Assembly: GCF_902686445.1 (NCBI RefSeq) | Contig: NC_062213.1 | Coordinates: forward strand, 34,980,741 to 35,044,740 | Direction of reading: 5' to 3' | Source of the DNA: Sciurus carolinensis | Lineage: Eukaryota; Chordata; Mammalia; Rodentia; Sciuridae | DNA length: 64,000 nt | Shown here: positions 34,735 through 45,710 of the stretch, one piece after another | How the letters are laid out: each line of letters starts with the position of its first letter | Position numbering within the stretch: the stretch's first letter is position 1 | Translations under genes and position numbers: made by a program | Notes under the pieces: generated by a model | Told to the model about the DNA's origin: nothing | The model's database searches: none | What the model saw: only the letters and a program-made list of their open reading frames with translations

Positions 34735-35750
34735 CAGTTCTACGGAAGGCAGAATTTTAAAGATGCCCCCTCAAGATTCCATTCTGTGGTTATTCAATCA
34801 AATACTGATCTATGTTATTATGGTTTGGTTTTAGAGTTTCCCCAAAAACTCATGTGCTGAAGATTTGGTTCCCAATGTAGCAATGTCCAGAGGTAGAGAA
34901 ACTGATCCAGAAGTGACTGGATCACGAGGGCTCTAATCTTTTCAGAGAATTAATCCATTTGATGAGTTAATAATTTGAATGGACTACTGGGAGGATGTGA
35001 AAATGGTAGGCAGGTGGGGCATGACTGAAGGAAGTAGGTCACTGGGGGTATGCCCTTGGGACCTGTATCTTGTCCCTGGCTCCTCCTCCTTTCACTCTCT
35101 GCTTCCTAGCTGCCATGAGCAGAACAGTTTTTCTTTTCCTCAGCCTTCCACCATGGTACTCTGCCTCACCTCAGGCCCAGAGCAATGGAGCTGGACTGAA
35201 AGCCCTGTAACTGAACCAAAATAAACCTTTCCTCCTTTAAGTTGTTTGTGTCAGGTATTTTGGTCCAAGTAAGGAAAAGCTAATATATAAGCATTGATGT
35301 TAAAATTGAGAGACTGTCTTAGATTATATACATGGATCTACTGTAATTATGTCCTTAAAAGCAGAAGAGTAAGGCAATTATAGAATTTCAACAGAAGAGA
35401 GAAAAGATGACATAGGAGAAGAGGTCAGAGAGGCTGAGAATGACCCCCAGCTGATCGTCAGTGAGGACATGGGAGTTTCAATAATTCCACAACCACATAG
35501 AATGGGATTCTGCCAACAACCTGAATCAACTTTGAAAAGAATTCATTCTTAGGGCCACGAGAGAGGAGCACAAATCCTGCCAACCCCTTGATTTTGGCCT
35601 TGTGAGACTCTAAGCAGAGAACCAGCTGAGCCACAGTGTTCCTGGACTTCTACCTACATAAAGCTTGAGATAATAAATTTGTGCTTATTGGGGCTCTAAA
35701 TTTGTGATCATTTGTTATAACAGCAATAGAAGACTCAGTCTCTCGAACTC
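34735..35750 (+). mobile_element. old MLT1-type LTR, interrupted by a younger LTR
   Basis: The left arm (34735-34815) reads 'aaggcagaattttaaagatgccccctcaagattcc'. The right arm (about 35292-35750) reads 'gactgtcttagattatatac', 'actgtaattatgtccttaaaagcagaagag', 'agagaggctgagaatgacc', 'gccacgagagaggagcacaaatcctgcc', 'ttgataataaatttgtgcttattggggc'. Together they give one MLT1-like LTR in order. Confidence 0.7.
34816..35291 (+). mobile_element. MaLR-like LTR nested in the older LTR
   Basis: 'tgttattatggtttggttttagagtttccccaaaaactcatgtgctgaagatttggttcccaatg', 'tttgatgagttaataatttgaatgg', 'agtaggtcactgggggtatgccc', 'ctctctgcttcctagctgccatgagcagaac', 'ctgcctcacctcaggcccagagcaatgg', 'ccaaaataaacctttcctcc', 'tcaggtattttggtccaagtaaggaaaagc'. 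It starts TG and contains AATAAA near its end, as expected for this rodent LTR type. It must be younger than the element it splits. Confidence 0.78.
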
Positions 35751-37541
35751 AAGACTAACTGTCCTAGTTTCTTGCATGCTTCCATATGGTAGACACATCA
35801 TTAGAGTTCCTCATCTGCAGTGTTGACATCTTCCTTCAAGTGTAGAAACAAGTCCAAAGAAAAATGCATGACGAAGACACTATTTTCAAATACCTATTTT
35901 CTTAGTCTGTTATATAATTTGCAAATATTTGATTTAGTGACAGACACTGAGTCAGTATTTTATAGTTCAAACATATATGGGGTCCCTGTCCTCAAGGAGC
36001 TTACAAAAATATACACTCAACACAGCTATTTATATTCCATATCTATATAGTTAGTAATGTATAACAAACTCTGTGTTTGTGTTTTTCTTATATGATCATT
36101 TGAAAATAGTGGACTATCTTATGTCTAAATTTCCAATGCACGATTTTTTCTTCTTAGCCTATGTGACTGATTTGGAGATCACTTTTCAGCAGTTAAATGT
36201 ATTTTATCACTAAAATAATAGTAGCGTTTCCCCTTGATTGGCAGGTAAAAGCCAGAAATTGGATTTAAATCTTATTAAGCAAGGAGGAATCAGCTTAGTT
36301 TGGAAAAAAGTAAAAAGACATTATATACAAGGTATATACATTTACCATCCTAATGTATTCCCTATGGAAACAGTCACTACACAGAATGTAGATAGTTAAT
36401 TTAAACAGAAACTTTACTAGCACAAAGGCAGCATGACCAAATTATTAAATAATGAATAGCTTCTATATTTGCATCATTACTAATATTACTAATATCAAGA
36501 AACCTCAAGAAAGTCACGTTTTTGTCTCAGTTTCATATCTATGACATGTCCTTACCACATGTTTTATTGAGAAAAGCAATTCAAGTTTTAAAAATTTGAT
36601 TATTGCCTCTAGATGCTGATGAAATATATTATATATTATATAATTATATTTACTTAATTATTAGCCATAATTATAGTAAATTAGAGTTAAGTATATTATA
36701 GCTGAGCAACTCCTAGAAGTGTTAATACACATGTATCCACCTGCCTACAATATTTCAATACAAATTCACTTGTTGAATTTGTCACTTTCTTACCTATGTC
36801 AAAATAAGCATACTACTGTGAGCAAGTAAGTATTTTTAAGGGCTGTTATTGACAAAATTGGAGCAGTACATAAAATCATGTGCTGTTTCCATCTGTCAGA
36901 TATAAATTCAAAAGTATACAGAATTTCTAGAATACAAAAATATTGAAAATGCATGGTAGAAATAAAATGGCTTACATTCAATTATCTGTTTCTTTTTTGT
37001 TCTTCAAAAAGAAAACAGCATATAATGTTTATTTTTTTCTTCATTGTAGAAAAGTGCACCTTATCTCTCTATAGCAGTGGAGATACTATCTCTATTACTA
37101 TGGAAACATTTATTATAATTTAATAGTAAGGGGACAATAATTAACCAACAACTTAAAGCACCAAGATTAAAGCCTGAGAAATTAGAACCAGGTCCATTTT
37201 GATCTGAAGCAAGGACAATATAGGTGTGCAGGAATAGACTTGGGAATATGATGCTACAGATCATTGTGGGAGTGCTGTTGTAGATGGTGGAGTTTATAAT
37301 TCAATCAGAGGTTTCTAGATTGTTCTTGATTCAGCATGATATTATAAACAGAAGAGAAATGCTTAGGTAACCTACCCATTATTTCAGTTCCTTTGATGAA
37401 GTTAAAATGGACGATAGTAAAAGAAGCCAGAGCTGAATGCTCAAACATATAGTTTATATGTGTTTAGTTATTTGGAATGGCATTTTTCTCACTGTTCATT
37501 ACATTGACAATTTTACTTTTAACACAGATATTTTATTTTAT

Positions 37542-37542
<1 letters not shown>
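35751..37542 (+). other. mostly unassigned intron with an L2 trace and AT-rich runs
   Basis: An L2-like trace lies at about 35935-36030 ('gtgacagacactgagtcag ... ggtccctgtcctcaaggagcttac'). An AT-rich low-complexity run is at about 36628-36665. Other frames here are unsupported. Confidence 0.45.
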
Positions 37543-37576
<34 letters not shown>

Positions 37577-37640
37577 CTGGGGATAGACCCAGGGCCTTAG
37601 AAATGCAAGCAACTCTATCACTGAGCTACACCTCAGCCCC
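37543..37640 (-). mobile_element. ID SINE (antisense) with a long T run
   Basis: About 31 T's (the complement of the A tail) and then 'atgctggggatagacccagggccttagaaatgcaagcaactctatcactgagctacacctcagccc'. The long uninterrupted tail suggests a young or tail-expanded copy. Confidence 0.92.
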
Positions 37641-37785
37641 CAAAACAGGTATTTTAATATATGTAAAATAATTTTGTTGTTCTTAAATTTGGGGGCAGAA
37701 TTTTCCAAATGAACTAAGTCAAATAAACACAGATTAGATTTGAGAATATTATTTTAAGTACTGAAGCGGAATTTTATCCGATTGG

Positions 37786-38320
37786 AGTTCGTAGTAAGAT
37801 AATTTCACAACTGACTGAAAGGAGGAAGTCAGGCTGGTGGATAGTCAGGAACCACTGACCATCCATCTTTTCTTTGACACAGACAGCTCTATTTCCAGGA
37901 TAACATGACTACTGGCAGGAGGAGGAGGAAGACAAAGTGAACAAGGAGAGGAGATGATTCAAACATCAGTAGGATTGGAAGCGATATGATAGGAGCTGGT
38001 GGCTGCTGTTCTTCTACCCGTGGCACCATAATTCCTTTGGAACGTGGGGTTTGGCTGAAAGGTGTTGAAGTAAAAATGCCTCAATATCTCGGCTATGAAT
38101 GCAGCCCCTGGAGGCTCTCTGTTGGTTTTCCAAAATTATTTCCCTGTCTTCATACCTTTATATTCTTTTTTATGCTGCTTCACTACATGTCATCTTACCA
38201 TCAATTTCCCTATCAGAATATTTCCCCACCTCAACTCGTCGTACAGCTCTATTTGCTTGTATCTCATTTTCATTTCCTAAGCAACCATGAAGCTTCAAGT
38301 ACAAAGGAATGAACTCCTCA
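37786..38320. other. unclassified, less AT-rich block
   Basis: More mixed composition than its surroundings, with purine-rich 'ggcaggaggaggaggaag' and a 108-codon plus-strand frame (37986-38312). The encoded residues show no family I know, and two shorter overlapping frames exist, so no gene is called. It could be an unfamiliar repeat or a conserved non-coding segment. Confidence 0.35.
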
Positions 38321-39747
38321 CATAGCAGAACAAACACAAATTCAAAAACAAAACCACTCTAGGACTAAAAACTGGAGAAATTACATTCTTGTATTAGTTC
38401 CAAACTTTGCTGTCTAAGTACACTAGATTCCACTTTCCCAGTGTTTCAATCCCAAACATATTTCTACGTTAGATTAGAATCTGTTGCCTCTCCTCCTCAT
38501 AGTACACACGGTATATAAATTCAGATCCTAATAGTAGAATTTAAATCAAAAGGTCATTTGTCTGTGTGAATAGAAAGATCAGCCAGACTATGTTAGTATC
38601 CTCTGCGATACACTCTTATACCACTGGTACTTTTAGGTCAAGGAAAGTTTTGTAATTGTGACTAATAATTGATTTAATTTATTTATTTATTAAAGGCCTT
38701 AATCTCCCATTGAAACATGAACATTATATGAAGAGCACCCTAGTAAAGACACACAGTGTTTTTTGTCACATAGTAGAAGTCCAATAAATAATTACTGAAT
38801 AATAGTATGTTACATTAATATATCATAGGACAATGAATATCAGTGTCATTAAATAAAACACTTCAGTACTCAGAGTAATACTACTTATTCACACTTGCAT
38901 TATATTTCCAACAAATAATGACAACTGTCTAGTTGGAAGGCTTCCTAGTGGACAACAGGAGTAGGATTCAGTTGAATTAAAAGCATATACCTAGTCAAAA
39001 TGTATAGTAGTAATATTATTTAAAAATAGCCTTTACCTTAAAATTGCATTTCTGTTTATACTCTGAAGTTCAAAAGGCGTTAAACATTTAATTTTAATGA
39101 AATTAAAAGATACTTTCCTCATGAGTTTCTCAGTTCAGAATTAAAGTATTTATAATATAACTATCCACAGTTAGTAGTTTGTTTGTTTTTTTAACTGATT
39201 ACTAGCATGAACAATCCTCTTGGCTATTCACATCTTAAAATTATGTCTAAGTAAATGAAATAAAGTCTATACTAAAAGTCCTTCCCTTTGGAAATTTTAT
39301 TTTGAAAGAAAGTTTTTTTCCTCTTAATGATATGAAAAAAACCAATTATAAAAACTTACTGTTAACAACAGTGGGGTAATAGAAGACTATACCTTTGGAG
39401 CTATATTTTTATGCCATGAAACTTTTGAGATTCACTTTTCTGATGTGTGAAATGGAGATGACCATGCATATACTTCCAGTTGTTAAACAACAAATTCATA
39501 TTATTGCTAGTTTTATTTTTAAATGATTGGTAAATACTCTTCTGAATTTTATGTTAGAAAAAAGCTTACATCTTAATAATTGGATCTGTTCTCTGGTCAA
39601 AAAGGTAAATTGTGAAAATTAACTTTTACTTTTATTTGTATTGCCTACCAGGAAGTACACAGGATGTAAATAATAAGTTCAAAAACATGCGTACAGTACC
39701 TTTTTAATCTCTCACTTTTCTACCTCCATCTGCTATTACCATTTATG
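38321..39747. other. no recognisable feature
   Basis: AT-rich intronic sequence without named repeats or exons. Confidence 0.4.
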
Positions 39748-39910
39748 GTAGGCAGAATGGTCCCTCAGTGATATCCATGCACTATCCATAGACTCTGAAA
39801 ATATGTTACATTATATGGCAAAAGGCCCTTTTCAGATGAAATTAAGGTTATGGATCCTAAAACAGCAAGAATATCTTAGATCATGGAAGTGAGCCCAATT
39901 TGTGACTTAG
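39748..39910 (+). mobile_element. MLT1-type LTR fragment
   Basis: 'ggtaggcagaatggtccctcag', 'ctgaaaatatgttacattatatggcaaaaggcccttttcagatgaaattaaggttatggatc', 'gaatatcttagatcatgg' match an MLT1 left half. The rest is lost. Confidence 0.75.
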
Positions 39911-40224
39911 GAAATGATTAAAATCCCATAAAATTTCATCAGCAAATTAATAATTTGATTAAGACTCTAGCCTTCATGTTTGAGAAAGGATGAATCAAGA
40001 TAATTTGTATTTGTAGATGTAAATGAACAGTTCATTAATGATAGTTTTAAGAGCTCTATTTTTTATGTAAACAATAACAATAAACACTATAATGTATAAG
40101 AAATATTTGACATAAATTTATATAATTACTTTTAGCTATTAAAACTTAAATGTACCAACAATATAACACCTTGAGGAAAATGGCTTTAAGTTATTTTGTC
40201 TAAAACAGAGAGTAACTGAAATAT

Positions 40225-40440
40225 TATTCTTTCTTTCATTCATTCATTTATTCATTCATTCTAACAAATAGAGTATTTGATCCACTATTTTCATAGGTAC
40301 TAGAGATAAAAAATATGAATGATACATAGTTCCTCCTCTCAAGGAATTAATAGTCTAATGGGATTCAGGAAAATGTAAAGTTTTATAGGTTATAAAATAA
40401 TGTTATTAATATAGACATAACTTTTAAAGACAGGTTTATA
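40225..40440 (-). repeat. L2 3'-end fragment (antisense) with a (CATT)n run
   Basis: 'cattcattcatttattcattcattctaacaaatagag', 'cataggtactagagataaaaaatatgaatgatacatag', 'cctcctctcaaggaattaatagtctaatggg' match the reversed L2 3' end. Confidence 0.7.
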
Positions 40441-40474
40441 TTTTTCTATTTTAAAATAAGAAGGTTTTTTTTTT

Positions 40475-41295
40475 CAACTCAATAAGAACAACAAAAAAAC
40501 CAAACTGAACAAAAAATGGGCAAAGGACTCAAATAGACATTTCCCTAAAGAAGATATACAAATAACCAACAAGCACATAAAAACATGCTCAAAACCACTA
40601 GTCACTTGGGAAATGCAAATAAAAACCATAATGAGATATAACTCTCACATCTATTAGGTTGGTTATAAAACCATCAACAAAAAATAACAAGTGTGGAGAA
40701 ACTGGAACCCTTGTGTACTGTTGGTCGGAATGTAAACTAGTACAACTGCTATGGAAAACATGATGGGAGTTCCTCAAAACATTAAAAAAAACTAGAATTA
40801 CCATATAATCCAGTAATTCTCCTTCTGGTTACATCCCCCAAACAACTGAATACAAGGTCTACAAGAGGTATTTGTATATTCACGTTCTTGGGAGCAGCAT
40901 TCATCCAATATACCCCAAGGGTCTACTGACAGATGAATGGATAAACAAAATATAGTGTACATATACATAATATTACATTATTCACCTTAAAAAGGAAGCA
41001 AATTTTGACACATGCTACAAACATGGCTGAGGTACCTAGAGAGGTCAAATTCAGAGAGAAACAGAGGTGAGTGCTAAGGGCTTAGGGAGTGGAGAACAGG
41101 AAGTTGTTTAATGGGTACAGTTTCAGTTTTGTAAGATATTGGGAAAATCTTGCAAAAGATTTAGTTATGGAGTGGGTGGTGGTGAGGGTTGCTCAACATA
41201 ACAAATGCATTTAGCACTGAATTGTACACTCAAAATGGTTAAGAGGTAAATTTGATGTTATGTGTATTTACCACAATTAAGAATATAAAAAATAA
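40475..41295 (+). mobile_element. 5'-truncated old L1
   Basis: Order of L1 ORF2 C-terminus and 3' UTR: 'aaatgggcaaaggactcaaatagacatttccctaaagaagatatac', 'aagcacataaaaacatgctc', 'gtcacttgggaaatgcaaat', 'gtgtggagaaactggaacccttgtg', 'atggataaacaaaatatagtg', 'atggctgaggtacctagagagg', and end 'aatggttaagaggtaaatttgatgttatgtgtatttaccac'. Frame is broken throughout. Confidence 0.88.
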
Positions 41296-41938
41296 GTTTA
41301 GAGTAAATGATATGAAATCCAAATCAAATTTTAAAAACTCTGATTTTATTTTCTTTAACAATATATGGCTACCATCTTCAGCTATGTGTTAACCCTTACT
41401 GACTATAAAGGTAGTTTTAACATAATTCATGATTTGTGAATAGCAGCTTTCACTTACAGAAAATATTTTATTCCACCCACAATATTTAAATAACTTGAAC
41501 ATAGGAAATGACAAATAGTGACATGACTCTCATGACTCTCAATATTTTTAATTAATGGTGGATGACTGTAAGTGCTAAAACATTATTATAAATTTCAAAG
41601 GTAAGAAATACACCTAAACTTAGTGTTAAAGGCACATTATTTGTTAGAATCCTTAATGTGCTGTATCCCGTAGGATTCGTTTGAAATTTCTGGTGATGTG
41701 AAAAGAAAACCCTACTACTTAAAATTCTGATTATCCTTCATAATTACTAAGTTCTCTCCACATACATTATAGTATTTAGTATAAACTTTTTGTAGGGCTT
41801 TGTCATCAAATCATTCTCCACACTGATATGAATGCTACTCAAAGAAATAAACATTAGGAAGGGTAAACCAGGTTTATAGAGTTGGTCAGCAATTGGTTTC
41901 TCTGTGAATTGATCTGAAAATTCAGCAAATGTTCACTT
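41296..41938. other. no recognisable feature
   Basis: AT-rich intronic sequence between two L1 insertions. Confidence 0.4.
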
Positions 41939-42831
41939 AGAATTATTATACACCGCAATCAACAAACATATGGAAAAATGTTCAACATCTCTAGTAATAA
42001 GAGAAATGCAAATCAAAACCACCCTAAGATTCCATCTCACCCCAATTAGAATGGCGATTATCAAGAATACAAGCAGCAACAGGTGTTGGCGAGGATGTGG
42101 GGAGAAAGGTACACTCTTACATTGCTGGTGGGGCTGCAAATTAGTGCAGCCACTCTGGAAAGCAGTGTGGAGATTCCTTAGAAAACTTGGAATGGAACCA
42201 CCATTTGACCCAGCTATCCCACTCCTTGGCCTATACCCAAAGGACTTAAAATCAGCATATTACAGAGATACAGCCACATCAATGTTCATAGCTGCTCAGT
42301 TCACAATAGCCAGATTGTGGAACCAACCTAGATGTCCTTCAATTGATGAATGGATAAAGAAAATGTGGTATATATATACAATGGAATATTACTCAGCCAT
42401 AAAGAATGATAAAATTATGGCATTTGCAGGCAAATGGATGAAACTGGAGAATATCATGCTAAGTGAGATAAGCCAATCTCAAAAAACCAAAGGAAGAATG
42501 ATATCGCTAATAAGTGGATGATGACACATAATGGGGGGTGGGAAGGGTTAGTGTTGGGGTTGGAGTTGGGTTTAGGGAGGGGGGCAGGAATGGAGGAAGG
42601 AAGGACTGTGTAGATGGAGGGGAGGAGTGGGAGGGGAGGGGGGAAGGGAAAAAATGGCGGAATGAATCAAACAACATTACCCTGTGTAAATTTATGATTA
42701 CACAAATGGTATGCCTTTACGCCATGTACAAACAGAGAAACAACATGTATCCCATTTGTTTACAATAAAAAAAAAAGATATATAAAAAAAAGTAAACCTA
42801 AAAAAAAAAAAAAAAGAATTATTATACACCG
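41939..42831 (+). mobile_element. young 5'-truncated L1 with perfect 17-bp target-site duplication
   Basis: Body 41956-42814. The C-terminal 183 codons of ORF2 (41970-42521) are intact and end at the natural stop after ISLISG. They contain the Cys-rich motif C-x3-C-x7-H-C-x3-C typical of L1 ORF2 ([18 protein letters not shown]). A G-rich 3' UTR and A-rich end follow. Exact copies of AGAATTATTATACACCG flank it at 41939-41955 and 42815-42831. The Met of this frame is internal to ORF2, not a real start. It cannot move by itself. Confidence 0.97.
42531..42655 (+). repeat. G-rich tract in the L1 3' UTR
   Basis: Runs of 3 to 6 G's recur (GGGGGGTGGGAAGGG, then GTTGGGGTTGGAGTTGGG, TTTAGGGAGGGGGG). 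Compared with the sister L1 at 25.7 kb there are about 35 extra bases of GT-rich sequence. A Gly-rich frame here is an artefact. Confidence 0.85.
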
Positions 42832-43039
42832 ACTGTTTCAGACTTTTTAAAAATTTTACTTACTGTTCAATAAAAAAGTTATAAATGGTATACATATTCT
42901 AACATACTTTTATAACACATAAACATAAATATTTTAAGACTATAATTTAATAAATATTTGCAAATAAGTATTTTAATGATAAAATAAGATTGTGCTCTCA
43001 GAAAAAATATTTGAAATAAAGTGCTAAATTTTAGAAATA

Positions 43040-43400
43040 TTGGTTTAATGGTATGTGGCAGTATTGGACTAGTTTGCTAATCAAATCTGCTTGCTTCTTT
43101 TCATGGGCACCCTCTAGATTACATTTTCCAACTTTGCAGTTTCCTTCATCAACCTTGTGATTGAGCTGTAGCCAATGGAATACAAACAGAAGTGATAACT
43201 ATTTCCAGTCCTCGTTCATGAAACATCACATAGGCTGACTGAACAGAGAGGGTTCTACAGCCCTTGAAGAGAGGAGAGACACAAGATAAAAAGGGCTTCA
43301 AACCCTGGATGACCACAGGAAAGGCCACCTGCCTACTAGGAATATCGCTATTGGACAGATATTTGCTCAATAAATAAACTTCTTATGTATTAAGTTTTCG
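43040..43400 (+). mobile_element. possible MaLR-like LTR
   Basis: 'tttcatgggcaccctctagattacattttccaac', 'gctgtagccaatggaatacaaacagaagtgataac', 'tcatgaaacatcacataggctg', 'gggcttcaaaccctggatgaccacagg', 'ctcaataaataaacttcttatgtattaag' have the order of an old mammalian LTR ending in AATAAA plus CTTCT. Family uncertain. Confidence 0.55.
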
Positions 43401-44423
43401 AAGTTTGTCTATATTACAGTAGATGGCATTATGTTAGGTAATAAGCAGAGAAATTTTGAGGCCTGTTTCTAAATTCAGTTTTCTCATATTTAGTTTTAGT
43501 GATATCATAACTGAAAAAGAAAACTCCACCAAGACACCATAGGCCATATAAAGTATAAACTTGGGGTAAGGTTCATTGTTAATAATAGTAGATATAACCA
43601 ATATTTTATTAATATTCTCGATAATGTAGACTTTTGGGGTGAACTACATGTCAGATCTTAAGAGTGTCACTGAATGTCTTTATCAGGAGCCTATAAAGAA
43701 CTTGACCAGGAGCAGAAGTCACAAGCTCAGAGGTACACTCGATCTACAGTTTCATTGCAGGAATCTTTTAAAGTCATTTGTGCATTTTCTGATTGTAGTT
43801 TAGTTAAAGCTAGCAAATATTTCCAGAAAGGCATGAAACACATTACCATCTGATAACCAGGCCAACTGAGAATACCAGAGAGTGAAGTCATATGTTAAAT
43901 ATTCATAGAGCCTAATTTCATTTTTCATCTTTTGGATTAAAAAATAACAGTAAGTTCTATAATTTCTTTCTGTCTCCCAGGAAACTGAATCATGTAACCT
44001 CATAGAGTACATGGGCCTCTCATTAAAGATCGCTATATTGGATACTATATCAGACTTATATATACTTATATATACTTAGATGTATATATTAAATAAGAAA
44101 AAATCTAGCTAGGAAAAGAGATAAATAAATATTTAGAGTTATTAGATATTATAAGAAGTGTATTCAAAGTACTATATGAGTTTATAAGTTATCAAAAGAT
44201 AAAAAGAGTTCAGATCCCTGTATGACCACATATCACAACAAATGAGCTCCACTTTAGCTTAGATCCAAAGCACTCTCACCAACCCAATTGTTCCCAAGAG
44301 TACTCCATCTTTCATTTTTTTTAAAAAAGGAAAGTTTTCTTTGATCCCATCTCCACCAACTTACAAACCTATTTGAAAATTTCTTTTTTATAAAAAAATT
44401 CCTAGAGTTTTATTTACCTGTAC
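43401..44423. other. unassigned intron with an AT-rich tandem run
   Basis: A short tandem TATATATACTTA motif lies at about 44055-44088. No gene or other repeat is recognised. Confidence 0.4.
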
Positions 44424-44612
44424 TGTCCAACACAATAGACACTTATGCCTATTTAAATTAATTAAAAATGTAAACAAATTAAAATCCAGTTACATAATAA
44501 CAATAGCCATATTTTGAGTGCTCAATAGTACATATCGCTAGTGCTACCATATTATATTGGACAGAGCAAATGTAGAACATTGCCATCTTTGCGGGAAGTT
44601 CTAACATACAGC
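44424..44612 (+). mobile_element. hAT-type non-autonomous DNA transposon fossil
   Basis: 'tgtactgtccaacacaatagacacttatgcctatttaaattaattaaaaatg', 'aaatccagttacataataacaatagccatattttgagtgctcaatagtac', 'atattggacagagcaaatgtagaacattgccatc' follow a well-known mammalian MER element beginning 'ctgtccaatacagtagccac'. The left and right ends are imperfect inverted repeats (TGTCCAAC ... ATTGGACAG). The exact name is not certain. Confidence 0.75.
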
Positions 44613-44639
44613 GCCAGCTTAAACTATAGCAGAAAAATT

Positions 44640-44900
44640 AGGAGTAAAGTCTCCAAATCCAGACTGTATGGGTTTGAAACTCAATGTTGACTCTTTTCAC
44701 GAGCAGCATATATTTGGAGAGCTTATTACTCCTATTCCTGCTTTGGTTTCCTCATGTGTAAAATGAGGATAATAGTAACTGATTCCTGTTTCATAACATT
44801 GATGTGATGTTTACATGTAAATAATTTGACTCACATGTCCTGTGCTTTTAACAGTGCCCAGGACATATTACGTGCCCAATAAGTGTAAAGAGCTACTGTT
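44640..44900 (+). mobile_element. MIR SINE
   Basis: 'aatccagactgtatgggtttgaaactc', the core 'cctgctttggtttcctcatgtgtaaaatgaggataatagtaac', then 'tgcttttaacagtgcccaggacatattacgtgcccaataagtgtaaag'. A clear plus-strand MIR. Confidence 0.9.
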
Positions 44901-45475
44901 TTTCTTCTAACAGACTAACTTCTTGATTCATTTTCTTTTACTTGCTCCCCTCAGAGCTTTGTCCACCACTACAAGGTTTGTAAAGTTTTACCAAATTCCT
45001 CCATCTTGATAAGTCCATGGAAATCACTGTTTTCATCTTATTCAATCTTTCAGAATCCTTCAGAAGTTGATTATGTCCTGTTCCTTAAAATATTTTCTTC
45101 TTTTGGCCTCTAAGAAACCATATTCTGACTTTGGTTATTGTTTCCTCTAATGGTTTCTCTCTCTTAAGTCTTTGATAGATTTGCTTTCTCTTCCTAACCT
45201 ATAAATGGTGAGCTGTCCCAGGGCTCAGCCTTTAGTTTTTTTCTTGATTCAATTTGCCCTAAGTAATCTTATTCAGTTCCACAGCTTTAAAAACTACCTG
45301 GTGATTACTCCAAAACTGCATCCTTAGCTTTCAGCTCCTGGGCTCTAAACTCATCCATTCAACTAATCATAAAACAATTGCATTTAGATGTCTAATAAGC
45401 ACTGCAAAACAATCAACATGTCTAAAATAGATTTCCTGATTCCACATAGAGGCTAAATTGGCTATGGTATCTTAA
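44901..45475 (+). repeat. old L2-like LINE remnant
   Basis: 'ggtttctctctcttaagtctttg', 'agggctcagcctttag', 'aaactgcatccttagctttcagctcctgggctctaaactcatccattcaac', 'tgtctaataagcactgcaaaacaatcaacatgtctaaaatagatttcctgattcc' match a familiar L2-type order. Confidence 0.6.
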
Positions 45476-45489
45476 GTTTACTAAATGAT

Positions 45490-45710
45490 TTTAAGTTTTC
45501 AAAGCACTTTCTTATACATTTCAACTATTATCTTTCTAAAACTCTGTAGGACAGTAAGGGTTACTTCTGGCAGATGAACATACTCTGATTCAGATGCATT
45601 GGACAGGTTTTAAAAACAGCCATAGTTAATGGAATTATATAACTCACAATAAAAACAGAATCCAAGTCTCCTTATCTCTTTACACTTTCTGTTAGATTAT
45701 GATGCCTATA
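45490..45710 (-). repeat. MIR-like fragment (antisense)
   Basis: 'ttttcaaagcactttcttatacatttcaactattatctttctaaaactctgtaggacagtaagg' and 'aaaacagaatccaagtctccttatctc' resemble a reversed MIR, strongly diverged. Confidence 0.5.

Noticed and set aside
42538..42768. Gly-rich 76-codon open frame
   Set aside because: It is a reading of the G-rich L1 3' UTR.
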